Below, one piece after another: positions 33,143 to 42,086 of a stretch of DNA of 64,000 nt. The stretch is from Arenicellales bacterium (GTDB taxonomy: Bacteria; Pseudomonadota; Gammaproteobacteria; Arenicellales; JAHEKD01), in NCBI GenBank assembly GCA_028284225.1, contig JANQSD010000005.1, forward strand, positions 1-64,000. Direction: 5' to 3'. A program made the position numbers and the translations under genes. The first letter of the stretch is position 1; every line of letters begins with the position of its first letter. The notes under the pieces are model-generated. The model did not search any database. It worked only from the letters and a program-made list of their open reading frames with translations, and was not told the origin of the DNA.

Positions 33143-34285
33143 ATGGATACAGACCTCATATTAAAGATATACGATGCAGCACTGGATCAGGATCTATGGC
33201 CAGAGGTGCTTGCTGAAGTCTCGCATTCTGTGGGTGCGAGTGGGGCGATTGTATTTGAATGTGATCAGGCACAACGCCAGATACAATTAACGATTCAGTC
33301 GAGTAATTATGACCCTGGACTAATCGAAGGTTATTTAGAAAATTATCACGAATACGAATTTGCCGATCAACTAGCGTTGGCGCGGCACTCAAAACGAGAT
33401 GATGAGATAGTGCTTATTTCCGATAATATTCTGGCTAACAGCCGGGAAGAACTGTTGCAATATCCCCATGTGCAGTCAATGATGGCGGCCGGTATTGCCT
33501 ATCGTTACGGTACTTTATTAAACAAGGATGATTTGAATTACGGTCGTTTCTCTTTTCAACTGGGTAAAAAGAAAAAACCGTTAACGGATGAACAGCTTCG
33601 TCAGGCCCATGTTCTGTTGCCACATATTGCCAAGTCTCTGTCAATCTGCAGGCCTATTTCCTCTCATCAAAAAGAGATGCAAGTGCTCGAAGCCACATTA
33701 CAAGATATGCCAATTGGTGTGGCCATTATTAATGATAGGGGCATTTTGACCTATAGAAATAGTGAATTTCTGCGTCAGCTTGAGCAGTGCAATGTGTATG
33801 AATTAAACCCTGTGAAAAAATTGAAGATCAAGGATGAACGTTCCCAAAGCCAGCTTAACAAATATATGCAAGGTGTTGAGATGCATGGCAAATTTGGGGC
33901 GCGCCCGAGAAAAGAAGCCATCATAACCAGTCTTGATAGTTCAGAACTGGCATTCTGCATAGAGATTTGTCCGTTATCAAAAATACTGCCGTTTGGTGAA
34001 AAATTTTTCTCCGGGCATCTGATCTACAGCTTAGACACAAAAAGTATCCAAGTCAGAAACTTCGAAAAAATCAGTCAGCTGTATAACTTCACGGCTGCTG
34101 AAACTAAAATCCTCAAATTGCTTTCAAAGGGAATGACAAACCGCCAAATTGCAGAACGAGTATCCCGTTCCGTCGAAACAATCAACACTCAAGTCAGCTC
34201 GCTTTATTCAAAAACCCATTGCCAAAACCGCACCCAACTGGTTCGCATGACGTCCGGTTTTGGGTTTGAACTTACACCGAGATAG
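33143..34285 (+). CDS. LuxR-type regulator with PAS-like sensor region
   Basis: The 380-residue protein has an N-terminal sensor of about 170 residues, a PAS-like middle (LEATLQDMPIGVAIINDRGI, then TYRNSEFLRQ) and a C-terminal LuxR domain (AAETKILKLLSKGMTNRQIA followed by SVETINTQVSSLYSKT). It shares a 125-base divergent region with the atypical LuxR gene, so the two may regulate each other. The ligand and targets are unknown. Confidence 0.8.
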   Translation: MDTDLILKIYDAALDQDLWPEVLAEVSHSVGASGAIVFECDQAQRQIQLTIQSSNYDPGLIEGYLENYHEYEFADQLALARHSKRDDEIVLISDNILANSREELLQYPHVQSMMAAGIAYRYGTLLNKDDLNYGRFSFQLGKKKKPLTDEQLRQAHVLLPHIAKSLSICRPISSHQKEMQVLEATLQDMPIGVAIINDRGILTYRNSEFLRQLEQCNVYELNPVKKLKIKDERSQSQLNKYMQGVEMHGKFGARPRKEAIITSLDSSELAFCIEICPLSKILPFGEKFFSGHLIYSLDTKSIQVRNFEKISQLYNFTAAETKILKLLSKGMTNRQIAERVSRSVETINTQVSSLYSKTHCQNRTQLVRMTSGFGFELTPR

Positions 34286-34536
34286 GCATAAGCATTGATG
34301 GAATATTTATCAGTTTAATTTCTCTATTCAGCAACACAATTAATCCAGAAATATTTACAAGATCAGCTCTTCCCCGAGCAGATTGAAACTAATAAACGTG
34401 GGTGTAATCTATGTTTATTAACTCATAAATACCAAACTTGCTTTAACCGTTACTAAAGTAATATTTCGCAAACATGTAGAAATCTATATTCTTATGTATA
34501 GAAATTATTAACCTGAAAACGACTTTGGGGGGACTT

Positions 34537-35418
34537 ATGAAGCTTAAATTATCAATGTACATATTATTTTTTGTCTTACTTACAGGATGTGGAAGTACAA
34601 AAATTAATCAGTTTGCCAAATTCTCAGCAGCTGGTTTTACCTATACTGAAGCTCTTGATGAATTAGTTGATGAAGTGGCGGATACAGCTATTGATGCGGA
34701 TACAATATCTTTAGTTAAAGCGCGAAAAGGCTTGAAAACACAAAAGGAAAGGGGAGACGAAATCATTGCCAGTACAAAGCGATTAAAAAATCAGCTCAAT
34801 GTATTGGGAGATTTAAAGCGTCATGTATTCCTGCTAAAAAAGTATTTTTTGACACTTGGCCGTTTAACTGAATCTGAGTTTGATGAGGCTATTGCGAATA
34901 ATGCTTCGGCTCTTGTAACAGAGATTCAAAATTTTAGTCCAAAACTTCGAGATGCTGATATAAACGGTACAAATATAAATCAATTAGTTAATCCTCTAAC
35001 TAATGCAGCAATTCGAAAATTTCGCCTGGACGCTTTGAATGAACACTTCACTGAAGAAAGAGTGAAAACTATAGGGTTAGCTTTAGAGACTCATGAAGCA
35101 TTATTAACATTATTGGCAGAAAAGATAAGGGATGATCAGGAAGATATATTGGCATTTAAGGAAACAGAAGAGATTGATAGACCTTTCAGAAATAAAGGAG
35201 ATTTACCCAAAAAATGGATGGAAAACAGAAAGGCAGTGTTATCAAACCGAATCTCTCTTGCGTCTGCCGATAACGCTGTTGAAGCGGCGAGCAGCTTGAA
35301 GAAGGCTTTTCTGGCATTAGTTACTACAAATTCCGGAGAAGCAAATATTGATGATGTCTTTGCAGACATTAATGAAATTTTGGATTTAGTTGATTTAGTT
35401 AAATCAGAAGAACTATAA
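34537..35418 (+). CDS. Lipoprotein of unknown function, helical
   Basis: The start is set at ATG 34537 because a GGGGGG stretch just upstream can serve as ribosome site; a TTG four codons earlier is less likely. A lipobox (FVLLTGCGS) ends the signal peptide, so the mature protein is lipid-anchored, probably in the outer membrane since no Asp follows the Cys. The mature 275 or so residues are almost all helical and charged, without known motif. The next gene starts 13 bases after its stop, suggesting a two-protein unit. Confidence 0.65.
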   Translation: MKLKLSMYILFFVLLTGCGSTKINQFAKFSAAGFTYTEALDELVDEVADTAIDADTISLVKARKGLKTQKERGDEIIASTKRLKNQLNVLGDLKRHVFLLKKYFLTLGRLTESEFDEAIANNASALVTEIQNFSPKLRDADINGTNINQLVNPLTNAAIRKFRLDALNEHFTEERVKTIGLALETHEALLTLLAEKIRDDQEDILAFKETEEIDRPFRNKGDLPKKWMENRKAVLSNRISLASADNAVEAASSLKKAFLALVTTNSGEANIDDVFADINEILDLVDLVKSEEL

Positions 35419-35431
35419 GGAGAAAATATTT

Positions 35432-35773
35432 ATGGCACCATTTGAAATTAGAAACTTGATTCGCAGACGACTAAGAAAAATCAAAAAAGCAATGTTAGCT
35501 ACTGAATTCGTTTTTGAGTTAGAAAATGAGCCTGAATCAGTCCAGACAGAGATAGCCAAGCTCTTTCTTTCGATACATCGAGCAATCATGCAACTTGAAA
35601 CCAAGCAATTGACAGTAATTCGAGATAAATTAAAAGAGCTGGAAGGTGACATTGTTGCAGGGGAAAATGAATTAAAACAAGCTTTTGAGAAACTTGACCA
35701 GATTCAACAGGACCTGGCAAGGGCAACAGCGTTTTTACAAATTGTCAATCGAGTGATTTCTATTGCAGCCTGA
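35432..35773 (+). CDS. Small coiled-coil protein, partner of the lipoprotein
   Basis: The family is not recognised. The 113 residues form long helices with heptad-like spacing (LETKQLTVIRDKLKELEGDI; ELKQAFEKLDQIQQDLARAT) and no signal peptide or membrane segment, so it stays in the cytoplasm. A clear AAGGAGAA ribosome site precedes the ATG. Co-transcription with the lipoprotein gene is likely; direct contact is doubtful because the two proteins are in different compartments. Confidence 0.6.
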   Translation: MAPFEIRNLIRRRLRKIKKAMLATEFVFELENEPESVQTEIAKLFLSIHRAIMQLETKQLTVIRDKLKELEGDIVAGENELKQAFEKLDQIQQDLARATAFLQIVNRVISIAA

Positions 35774-36016
35774 TTACCAGTTTTTTATTACATCATCGCT
35801 ATGAATATTTGATGGGGAAGGTTTGTAGTAAAAATAGCAAATTTACTTCACCAAAAACTTATTCAAGTTTGTCTAAAAGTCTGACATTGAATTTAATCAT
35901 CTAGTAAATATCATTCTTATGATTAACTTTACAAAAATCAAATACAATCGAAAACAAGTATAAATCGCAACTTGGCAGGAGGAAAACGTTTATTGCGAGG
36001 AAATTGGATTGTTTCA

Positions 36017-37108
36017 TTATTTCAGACTTGCGTTGTTGTAAATGTATTTCTCTCCATAATATTTGAATGAATGCATATTAATTCCTTTTTCATGCAAGGA
36101 GTTTTCGACATTTTTAAGGTTTACGGATGAAAAAGGAATCACACCTTTTTTCAGGGGCTTGAAAAAATAATCATAGTGAACGGGAATAACGGTTTTGACA
36201 TTGAAGGGATCAAAAACATATTGTTCTAAATCGCTTAAATCATCCACTTTCTGTATCCCGAGTATGATTAGATCAGCCTCTTTGGCCTGTGTGAATGACT
36301 CTTCAAATTCAACGGCGATTGAAGAAGGGTGAAAAAGAATATTTCCAAGTGGATGTTCAATAAGGAAACTAAAATTTTCACCCATCCGATAACCTAATAC
36401 TGTTTCAGGTAATTTAAACGAGTCTTTGATCTTACCTTTTAAGAGTGTGACATGACAGAAGTGAGGGGTATGCTTAGCCGGTAAAATTGTAATAGTAAAA
36501 TCACCATGATCTGAAATGGTTTGATAGCTTAGTTCATTATTTTCTTGTTTGGGAAGCTGAATTGATTGGTAGAAAATCTTGGGTTCGTCATTTTCTCTGG
36601 GCTGTGAGTTTGCTTTATCAATAATTTTATGGGTTGATTGCGAACCATAGACAATGGCGCGTGTTTCTCTAGCAACTTCCACTAAATCCAGTACATGATC
36701 GTAATGAGTGTGGCTAACAAAAATAGCCTGTATAGTGCTGCGATGATCGATTTTGGTTAACCACTCATTTACATCATCTGTGTTGGAGATCAATTTTTTC
36801 AGTGTAAAAACGTTAGACTTTGATGGTCGGGTAATAAATGGATCGAAAAATAATGATGTTTCGCCATCTGAAATATAAATGCTTGATGTGCCGAGCCAGG
36901 CAATTTCTAATGTTGGTTCCGCAGCTTTTACGCTCAGAAATGGGAAAAGCAGTAGCGTGATTAAAGTAACGAATTTCAATTGAGTTTGGTAGTTGAAATA
37001 TGATCTAAACGTGAGCAAACCCCCAGGAAAAACCGGCTCCAAATTCTTTATCAGCTTGCAGCTTTTCCTCTCTATTGCTGGGTTTGCTATGAGAATATTT
37101 GAGATCAT
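36017..37108 (-). CDS. Exported metallo-beta-lactamase-fold hydrolase
   Basis: The MBL domain shows IAWLGTSSIYISDGETSLFFD, the metal motif FVSHTHYDHVLDL and a late VIPVHYDYFFKP histidine. A hydrophobic signal (FVTLITLLLFPFLSVKAAE) precedes it, so the protein is exported. The ATG lies about 45 residues before that signal; a TTG close to it (QLKFVTLI region) could be the real start. Substrate is unknown. It is divergent from the tyrosinase pair, with a palindrome in between. Confidence 0.7.
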   Translation of the reverse strand: MISNILIANPAIERKSCKLIKNLEPVFPGGLLTFRSYFNYQTQLKFVTLITLLLFPFLSVKAAEPTLEIAWLGTSSIYISDGETSLFFDPFITRPSKSNVFTLKKLISNTDDVNEWLTKIDHRSTIQAIFVSHTHYDHVLDLVEVARETRAIVYGSQSTHKIIDKANSQPRENDEPKIFYQSIQLPKQENNELSYQTISDHGDFTITILPAKHTPHFCHVTLLKGKIKDSFKLPETVLGYRMGENFSFLIEHPLGNILFHPSSIAVEFEESFTQAKEADLIILGIQKVDDLSDLEQYVFDPFNVKTVIPVHYDYFFKPLKKGVIPFSSVNLKNVENSLHEKGINMHSFKYYGEKYIYNNASLK

Positions 37109-37448
37109 GACTATAAGGCAGTACTGAATCTTGCATTATTACTTTTTCCAAGTGAACTCTATGTGTTGTACTTTATTATCTTAGACTAAATTAGCATGAG
37201 CAAAATCTATAACTAAATATAACTTTAGTTATAGATGGACTTGTTGCTTTTTAAATGACTAGAAACTCTTCATTTCAATTGTGTAGATATCGAATCGTGT
37301 TAAAAATGTGATCAATTTAACAGACAGGCTACACTTTTATTTGTTATTTTATAAAACGAATTAATATTTTTTACTTATAAAAATAATAACAGGGTAGCTA
37401 TCCATACGATAGAACCCGAAATCATTAGTAACACTTAAGGAGCAGCAC
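37109..37448. promoter_or_regulatory. Divergent regulatory region with a 13-bp-arm palindrome
   Basis: No gene is present in these 340 AT-rich bases. At 37205-37236, ATCTATAACTAAA and TTTAGTTATAGAT form a perfect inverted repeat around TATAAC. Its place between a minus-strand hydrolase gene and the plus-strand tyrosinase pair suits an operator. A TAAGGAGCAGCAC ribosome site precedes ATG 37449. Confidence 0.5.
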
Positions 37449-37820
37449 ATGAAAAAACAAAGTGCTTATTTAAAAAAACTCACGAATCCTTTTCGTAGTG
37501 GAAAAATCAAATTACCAGAATTTCATCACGGTCATCATGGTAGAGGCGTAACATCAAAACGTATTGCCGAACACCGTGGCCGCCAGATTGAAGTCCATAC
37601 CACCTATAAATTCTTTGTTGATGGCAAACCGTTGAAAATGCATGCTGAGGTGATGGATGACGGTAAGGTACATTGTCACACGCTACCGCAATATTCATTT
37701 ACATCGGCGATTAAAATGCTTAAGCGGGTTGTCAACATTATGAGTATTGAACAGCCGGTTAATGAACTAAAAAAACCTAAAAAGAAAAGTCACCATGCAG
37801 GAGGGCATCATGACAGTTAA
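37449..37820 (+). CDS. His-rich MelC1-like copper chaperone for tyrosinase
   Basis: This 123-residue basic protein precedes and overlaps the tyrosinase gene. It has a His cluster (EFHHGHHGRG), a conserved-looking core (HTTYKFFVDGKPLKMHAEVM followed by GKVHCHTLPQYSFTSAIKML) and a His tail (KSHHAGGHHDS). The core resembles the caddie protein MelC1 of Streptomyces, which loads copper into tyrosinase (FIDGRPLH...SHY.P..TP). No Tat or Sec signal is visible, unlike MelC1, so it probably acts in the cytoplasm. Assignment rests on pattern and gene order. Confidence 0.65.
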   Translation: MKKQSAYLKKLTNPFRSGKIKLPEFHHGHHGRGVTSKRIAEHRGRQIEVHTTYKFFVDGKPLKMHAEVMDDGKVHCHTLPQYSFTSAIKMLKRVVNIMSIEQPVNELKKPKKKSHHAGGHHDS

Positions 37821-38763
37821 TCGTAGAAATATTTTGAATGATATCAATGCTCGTGATCAGTTTTTGCAAGGCGTGACGTTACTTGATCAGGAATTTCCAG
37901 GTGTGAGCGCACAAGATGTTCTAAATTTTTTAGCAGCAAATGTGCCGCATATGAGCATTCGAGGCATAAACCAGCAGCTATCGACCTATGACTTATTTGT
38001 GCTCTGGCATGTGGTGGCAATGAGTATTCCATTGCAAGTGGGTAATGCAGCCCATAATGGCCCTATATTTTTACCCTGGCATCGTCTTTACATGATTCGC
38101 TTAGAACAGGAACTGCAACGTGTTTTAAATGATACTAATTTTGGCTTGCCGTATTGGGATTGGGCCGCTGATGGTGAATTACCGACTTCCCAACAGTTGA
38201 CAACAGATTTATGGACGGATGACTATCTAGGCGAAGCACGTGGTGATGTGACACAAGGTCAAGTTAACTCCGTGCGCGTTAGGCTATTTAATGATTTTCA
38301 AAATAGCCTGATTTCGATTAATCCCAGACCTATTAGTCGCCGGGCCGGTATTGATGTCAGGCGTTTACCCAATAAAGATGAAGTTGATGTTGCTGTGCAG
38401 CAAGATGAGTACGATGTGCCGTTGTGGAATAGTAATGTTGTCAGTCATCGTAATATTCTTGAAGGCTGGTTGAATGGCCCGGCTTTGCACAATCGGGTAC
38501 ACGTGTGGGTCGGTGGAGATATGAGCCCGGGTTCCTCGCCCAATGACCCAGTGTTTTTCCTCAATCACTGTAACGTGGACCGCATTTGGGAGGCCTGGAT
38601 GATGAACAACGCGCGTAATTATCGCCCTGTTGTTGGTGAAGGCCCTGATGGGCATCGAATTGATGATTTTATGGTGGCGATTCTGGGTGAAAGTTTGCGT
38701 CCCCAAGATGTACTGGATCCAACACAATGGTATCAATACGACGAGCTGGATGTGGCTAACTAG
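37810..38763 (+). CDS. Tyrosinase (type-3 copper monooxygenase)
   Basis: The enzyme hydroxylates phenols and oxidises catechols at a dicopper centre. The CuA signature (HNGPIFLPWHRLYMIRLE) is complete. The CuB part has LHNRVHVWVGGDM and DPVFFLNHCNVDRIW. The copper-ligand His of CuB is kept; the residue before it, usually His, is Asn. ATG 37810 is preferred because AGGAGG lies at 37799-37804; an ATG at 37795 also exists. The gene overlaps the end of the His-rich partner, so they are translationally coupled. No signal peptide is seen. The product could be melanin or modified phenolics. Confidence 0.88.
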   Translation: MTVNRRNILNDINARDQFLQGVTLLDQEFPGVSAQDVLNFLAANVPHMSIRGINQQLSTYDLFVLWHVVAMSIPLQVGNAAHNGPIFLPWHRLYMIRLEQELQRVLNDTNFGLPYWDWAADGELPTSQQLTTDLWTDDYLGEARGDVTQGQVNSVRVRLFNDFQNSLISINPRPISRRAGIDVRRLPNKDEVDVAVQQDEYDVPLWNSNVVSHRNILEGWLNGPALHNRVHVWVGGDMSPGSSPNDPVFFLNHCNVDRIWEAWMMNNARNYRPVVGEGPDGHRIDDFMVAILGESLRPQDVLDPTQWYQYDELDVAN

Positions 38764-39060
38764 GATTATCGCTAAAGTTATACATAAAACCCTCGGTAAT
38801 CCCGGTGAAGGTAGAAATACTTACTAAGCTAAGCCGAAAAATTTTTATTACTGGCGTTAATTGAAATTCAAAATCCTTCGGCGTTGCTCAGGACGACAAG
38901 CGTTGTCATGCCGAGGTGATAGATGAGGGAATGTTGTCATTCTGAAGCGATAGCTGAAGAATCTGCTTTAACTCTGCTAAATACTTAGGCAATTGAGTCA
39001 TCGATAGCAGATTCTTGTATATATAATGTTTCTATATTCTTTATCGAGACTGGAGCGAAA
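38764..39060. repeat. Intergenic repeat region with inverted AAGAATCTGCT arms
   Basis: No gene is seen. TTGTCATTCTGAAGCGATAG and GAAGAATCTGCT resemble dispersed proteobacterial repeats of the TCATTCTGAGC...AAGAATCT type. AAGAATCTGCT (near 38958) is matched by AGCAGATTCTT (near 39006) in inverse orientation, giving a degenerate hairpin or MITE remnant. Confidence 0.5.
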
Positions 39061-39543
39061 ATGAAACTTCAAGGGTCCTGCCACTGCAGCAAAGTTAGTT
39101 TTTCCTGTGAGTCAACAGAACCGGCACCATTTTTGAAATGTTACTGTTCAATTTGTCGTAAATTAAATGGTAGCAGCGGCTACGGGATTAATATTGGTGC
39201 AGATTTTAATTCACTTGAATTACTCGGTGAGGAATTTATCGATGTCTACCATCCCGGCAGCAAAACACATTATTCCGGGCCGGGGATAGGCAAAGTTTCC
39301 GGGCGGCATTATTGTCGTCATTGCTCCAGCGGATTGTGGAATTGGGATCAGCGCTGGCCCGAGCTGTTTCATCCATATCCTTCAATTATTGATACCGAGT
39401 TGCCGGTACCACCGGCACTCACTCATATCATGCTCAATTACAAACCCAACTGGGTGCAATTATCAGATTCAGCAGACGATAAATACTTTGATGAATATCC
39501 GAACGAATCATTAAGAGACTGGCATCAGCGTATGAATCTGTAA
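39061..39543 (+). CDS. GFA-family (Mss4-like) zinc-binding protein
   Basis: The 160-residue protein has the GFA fold pattern: GSCHCSKVSFSCES, then CYCSICRKLNGSSGYGIN, and CRHCSSGLWNWDQRWPE, giving the Cys sets that bind zinc. The family was named for formaldehyde activation by glutathione, but most members have no proven activity. A link to formaldehyde from demethylation reactions in this window is possible but unproven. The next gene follows after 32 bases on the same strand. Confidence 0.8.
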   Translation: MKLQGSCHCSKVSFSCESTEPAPFLKCYCSICRKLNGSSGYGINIGADFNSLELLGEEFIDVYHPGSKTHYSGPGIGKVSGRHYCRHCSSGLWNWDQRWPELFHPYPSIIDTELPVPPALTHIMLNYKPNWVQLSDSADDKYFDEYPNESLRDWHQRMNL

Positions 39544-39575
39544 CGTCGATTTAGAGGTTATAATGAACCAGCCGC

Positions 39576-41228
39576 ATGAGTAGCCAGATTAACGAAAGAC
39601 ATTTAAATTCAACCGCTGATTTTTATCAATCGGCCCCCCAACTCGGTAATCAATATACCGATGATTTAATCCTGCGAGAGCTTCTCGATTGGTTAATGCC
39701 ATCAGAATACCTTAACGGAATCGAGCCAGATCTTACCCATTTAGGTGAGCGAGTGGTGACCGATATTCTTGAGTTAGCCGCTGACGCACAAAACCATCCA
39801 CCTGAATTAGTTCATTATGATCCCTGGGGGCGACGCATTGATGAGATCAAAACTGCCAGTGGATGGAAAGTACTTCATGCTATCGCCGCGACTGAGGGTA
39901 TTGTGGCCACTGCCTACGAGCAACAGCAGAATGATTATTCTCGCTTACATCAATTTGTCCGCTTGTATTTGTTTCATCCGTCTTCGGCCATGATCTGTTG
40001 TCCATTGGCGATGGCTGATGGCGCCGCAAGTGTCTTGAAGCGTTTTGGAAATACGGACGAGATGCGGCAAGCGTTTACCCGCTTAGTAACTCGTAATCCT
40101 GATGAATTCTGGACATCCGGACAATGGATGACTGAACGAGCCGGGGGCTCGGATGTTAGTCAGATTTCAACCCGGGCTATTAAAACTGAACAGGGTTATG
40201 TGCTTTATGGTAACAAATGGTTTACCTCGGCAACTACCTCTGATATGGCTCTGGTATTGGCAAAAATAGATGAAAGTGATGATTTGAGTTTGTTTTTTCT
40301 ACACACTCGTGATCGACAGGGCAAGCTAAACCGTATCGAAATTCAGCGGCTCAAAGACAAACTGGGTACACGCGCTATGCCGACAGCGGAGCTAAATCTC
40401 GACGGCACATCGGCCCAACTGATTGGCGAAGCGGGACAGGGCGTTAAAACAGTAGCCACTATGCTTAATATCACCCGTCTGTACAATGCAGTTTGTGCAC
40501 TGGCTTACATGCGCCGTGGGTTGGCGCTGGCACTGGACTATGCAGCACGACGACAAGCTTTTGGTAAGCGGTTGATGGATCAGCCATTGCATGCACGTAC
40601 TTTGGAAGATTTACAGTTTGAGCTGGAAGGTGCCATGCATCTGGTGTTTTATGTCGGTTTATTGTTGGGTAAACAGGAAACCAAAGTTGCGACGCAGTCT
40701 GAACGATTATTGCTGCGCCTATTCACGCCTATCTGCAAACTCTATACTGGTAAACAGGTGGTCGCTGTCACTAGTGAAGTGCTAGAGTGTTTTGGTGGTG
40801 CGGGTTATATCGAAGATACAGGCTTACCGCGCTTGTTACGTGATGCACAGGTGTTGCCGATTTGGGAGGGTACTACTAATGTGTTAAGCCTGGATGTTCT
40901 ACGGGTGTTAAGAGACCCGGATATTTATCAGGCTTATGTCGATGCTACTAAGTTACATCTTGAGTCGGATATCGGGGTGCTGACTCCATCCAAAGATCGG
41001 TTAGCCCTAAAATTGGAAAATGTAAGCCGTTATTTACAAGCCAACATTGATAACCCTTACACATTACAAAAAGATGCCAGGCAGTTAGCATTTGTATTAG
41101 CACGCATTGCCATTGCCAGCCTGCTCTATGAGCACGCGTGTTGGCGACAAAATGATTTAAACGACACCTCTGCCAGGCGGTTATACCGGGCGGTTGAATA
41201 TTGGAGCTCAAAGCCGTTAACAGTTTAA
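39576..41228 (+). CDS. Acyl-CoA dehydrogenase family protein, AidB-like
   Basis: The 550-residue flavoprotein has acyl-CoA-dehydrogenase motifs WMTERAGGSDVSQISTRA and YGNKWFTSA, and C-terminal IWEGTTNVLSLDVLR and CFGGAGYIEDTGLPRL. The length and the N-terminal 180-residue region fit the AidB/ACAD11-like branch rather than the 380-residue short-chain enzymes. AidB-type proteins bind FAD and DNA in the alkylation response of E. coli; whether this one oxidises an acyl-CoA is open. It lies just after the GFA gene and before the phosphatase gene. Confidence 0.8.
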   Translation: MSSQINERHLNSTADFYQSAPQLGNQYTDDLILRELLDWLMPSEYLNGIEPDLTHLGERVVTDILELAADAQNHPPELVHYDPWGRRIDEIKTASGWKVLHAIAATEGIVATAYEQQQNDYSRLHQFVRLYLFHPSSAMICCPLAMADGAASVLKRFGNTDEMRQAFTRLVTRNPDEFWTSGQWMTERAGGSDVSQISTRAIKTEQGYVLYGNKWFTSATTSDMALVLAKIDESDDLSLFFLHTRDRQGKLNRIEIQRLKDKLGTRAMPTAELNLDGTSAQLIGEAGQGVKTVATMLNITRLYNAVCALAYMRRGLALALDYAARRQAFGKRLMDQPLHARTLEDLQFELEGAMHLVFYVGLLLGKQETKVATQSERLLLRLFTPICKLYTGKQVVAVTSEVLECFGGAGYIEDTGLPRLLRDAQVLPIWEGTTNVLSLDVLRVLRDPDIYQAYVDATKLHLESDIGVLTPSKDRLALKLENVSRYLQANIDNPYTLQKDARQLAFVLARIAIASLLYEHACWRQNDLNDTSARRLYRAVEYWSSKPLTV

Positions 41229-41259
41229 AGAATCACTGAGTCAATAGGCAGTTGGATTA

Positions 41260-41991
41260 ATGCCCATGAAGTGGAAATATCCCTGGAAGACGGCACAGTA
41301 CGGTATCAACCGTGACGGTATAGACTATGTCGCCGGTGATGTGCATGGCGCCTTTGATAAGCTTGAACAGGCATTGGCCGAGTTGCAATTTGATTTTAAT
41401 TATGATCGTCTGTTTTGTGTCGGTGACTTAATTGACCGGGGGCCGCAAAGTGAGCGTGTAGCTGAATTTCTGACCTATCCCTGGTTTTACTCCATCGCCG
41501 GCAATCACGAATGGATGTTGCTTAATTGCCACCATGATAAAAAACGGCAGCGGCAATTTTGGTTTCCGAACGGTGGTGGTTGGTGGCGGCATATTACTGA
41601 AAGCTCTAAAACTGAAATCATAAACTCGGTCGAAGCAGAATTATCCGCATTGATTACTTTGGAATCTAAATTTGGCAAAATAGGTTTAGTGCATGCGTTG
41701 CCATATCCATATTATTCTTGGTCTGAATTCTGTAGCAAAATTGAAAGCGACCAGATCATGCAAGACTGGGCTTTGTGGCAAAGGGATTTTGAAGCGTTTG
41801 TCGATAAGACCATTGCCGATGTCGATTTGGTTTTGTGTGGTCATACGCCAATGGATAAACCTTATTCTGTCGGTAATTTAACCAATATCGATACAGGTTC
41901 AGGTCATCAATCCTCTCCCTGGTTGACCAAACCGGCATTAACTATTGTTGAATTAGCTGAGCAATTACACTTCCATAGCTTTAGAAGCTAG
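41260..41991 (+). CDS. Serine/threonine protein phosphatase, PPP (PrpA/PrpB-like)
   Basis: The 243-residue enzyme shows the three PPP metal motifs GDVHG, GDLIDRGPQS and GNHEWM, with later VLCGHTPMDKP and NIDTGSGH. It is of PrpA/PrpB size and is cytoplasmic. It follows the acyl-CoA-dehydrogenase gene by 31 bases; no kinase partner is visible. It ends convergent to the Ldh2-type gene, with a 95-base gap in which no clear hairpin was found. Confidence 0.88.
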   Translation: MPMKWKYPWKTAQYGINRDGIDYVAGDVHGAFDKLEQALAELQFDFNYDRLFCVGDLIDRGPQSERVAEFLTYPWFYSIAGNHEWMLLNCHHDKKRQRQFWFPNGGGWWRHITESSKTEIINSVEAELSALITLESKFGKIGLVHALPYPYYSWSEFCSKIESDQIMQDWALWQRDFEAFVDKTIADVDLVLCGHTPMDKPYSVGNLTNIDTGSGHQSSPWLTKPALTIVELAEQLHFHSFRS

Positions 41992-42086
41992 GTTTGATAA
42001 AGGAACCAATAGAATGATTGTGACAATCTAGAGCTATAAATAGATAATTCATTAGACTATCGGAAGTTTTGATCTTAATAATGACC

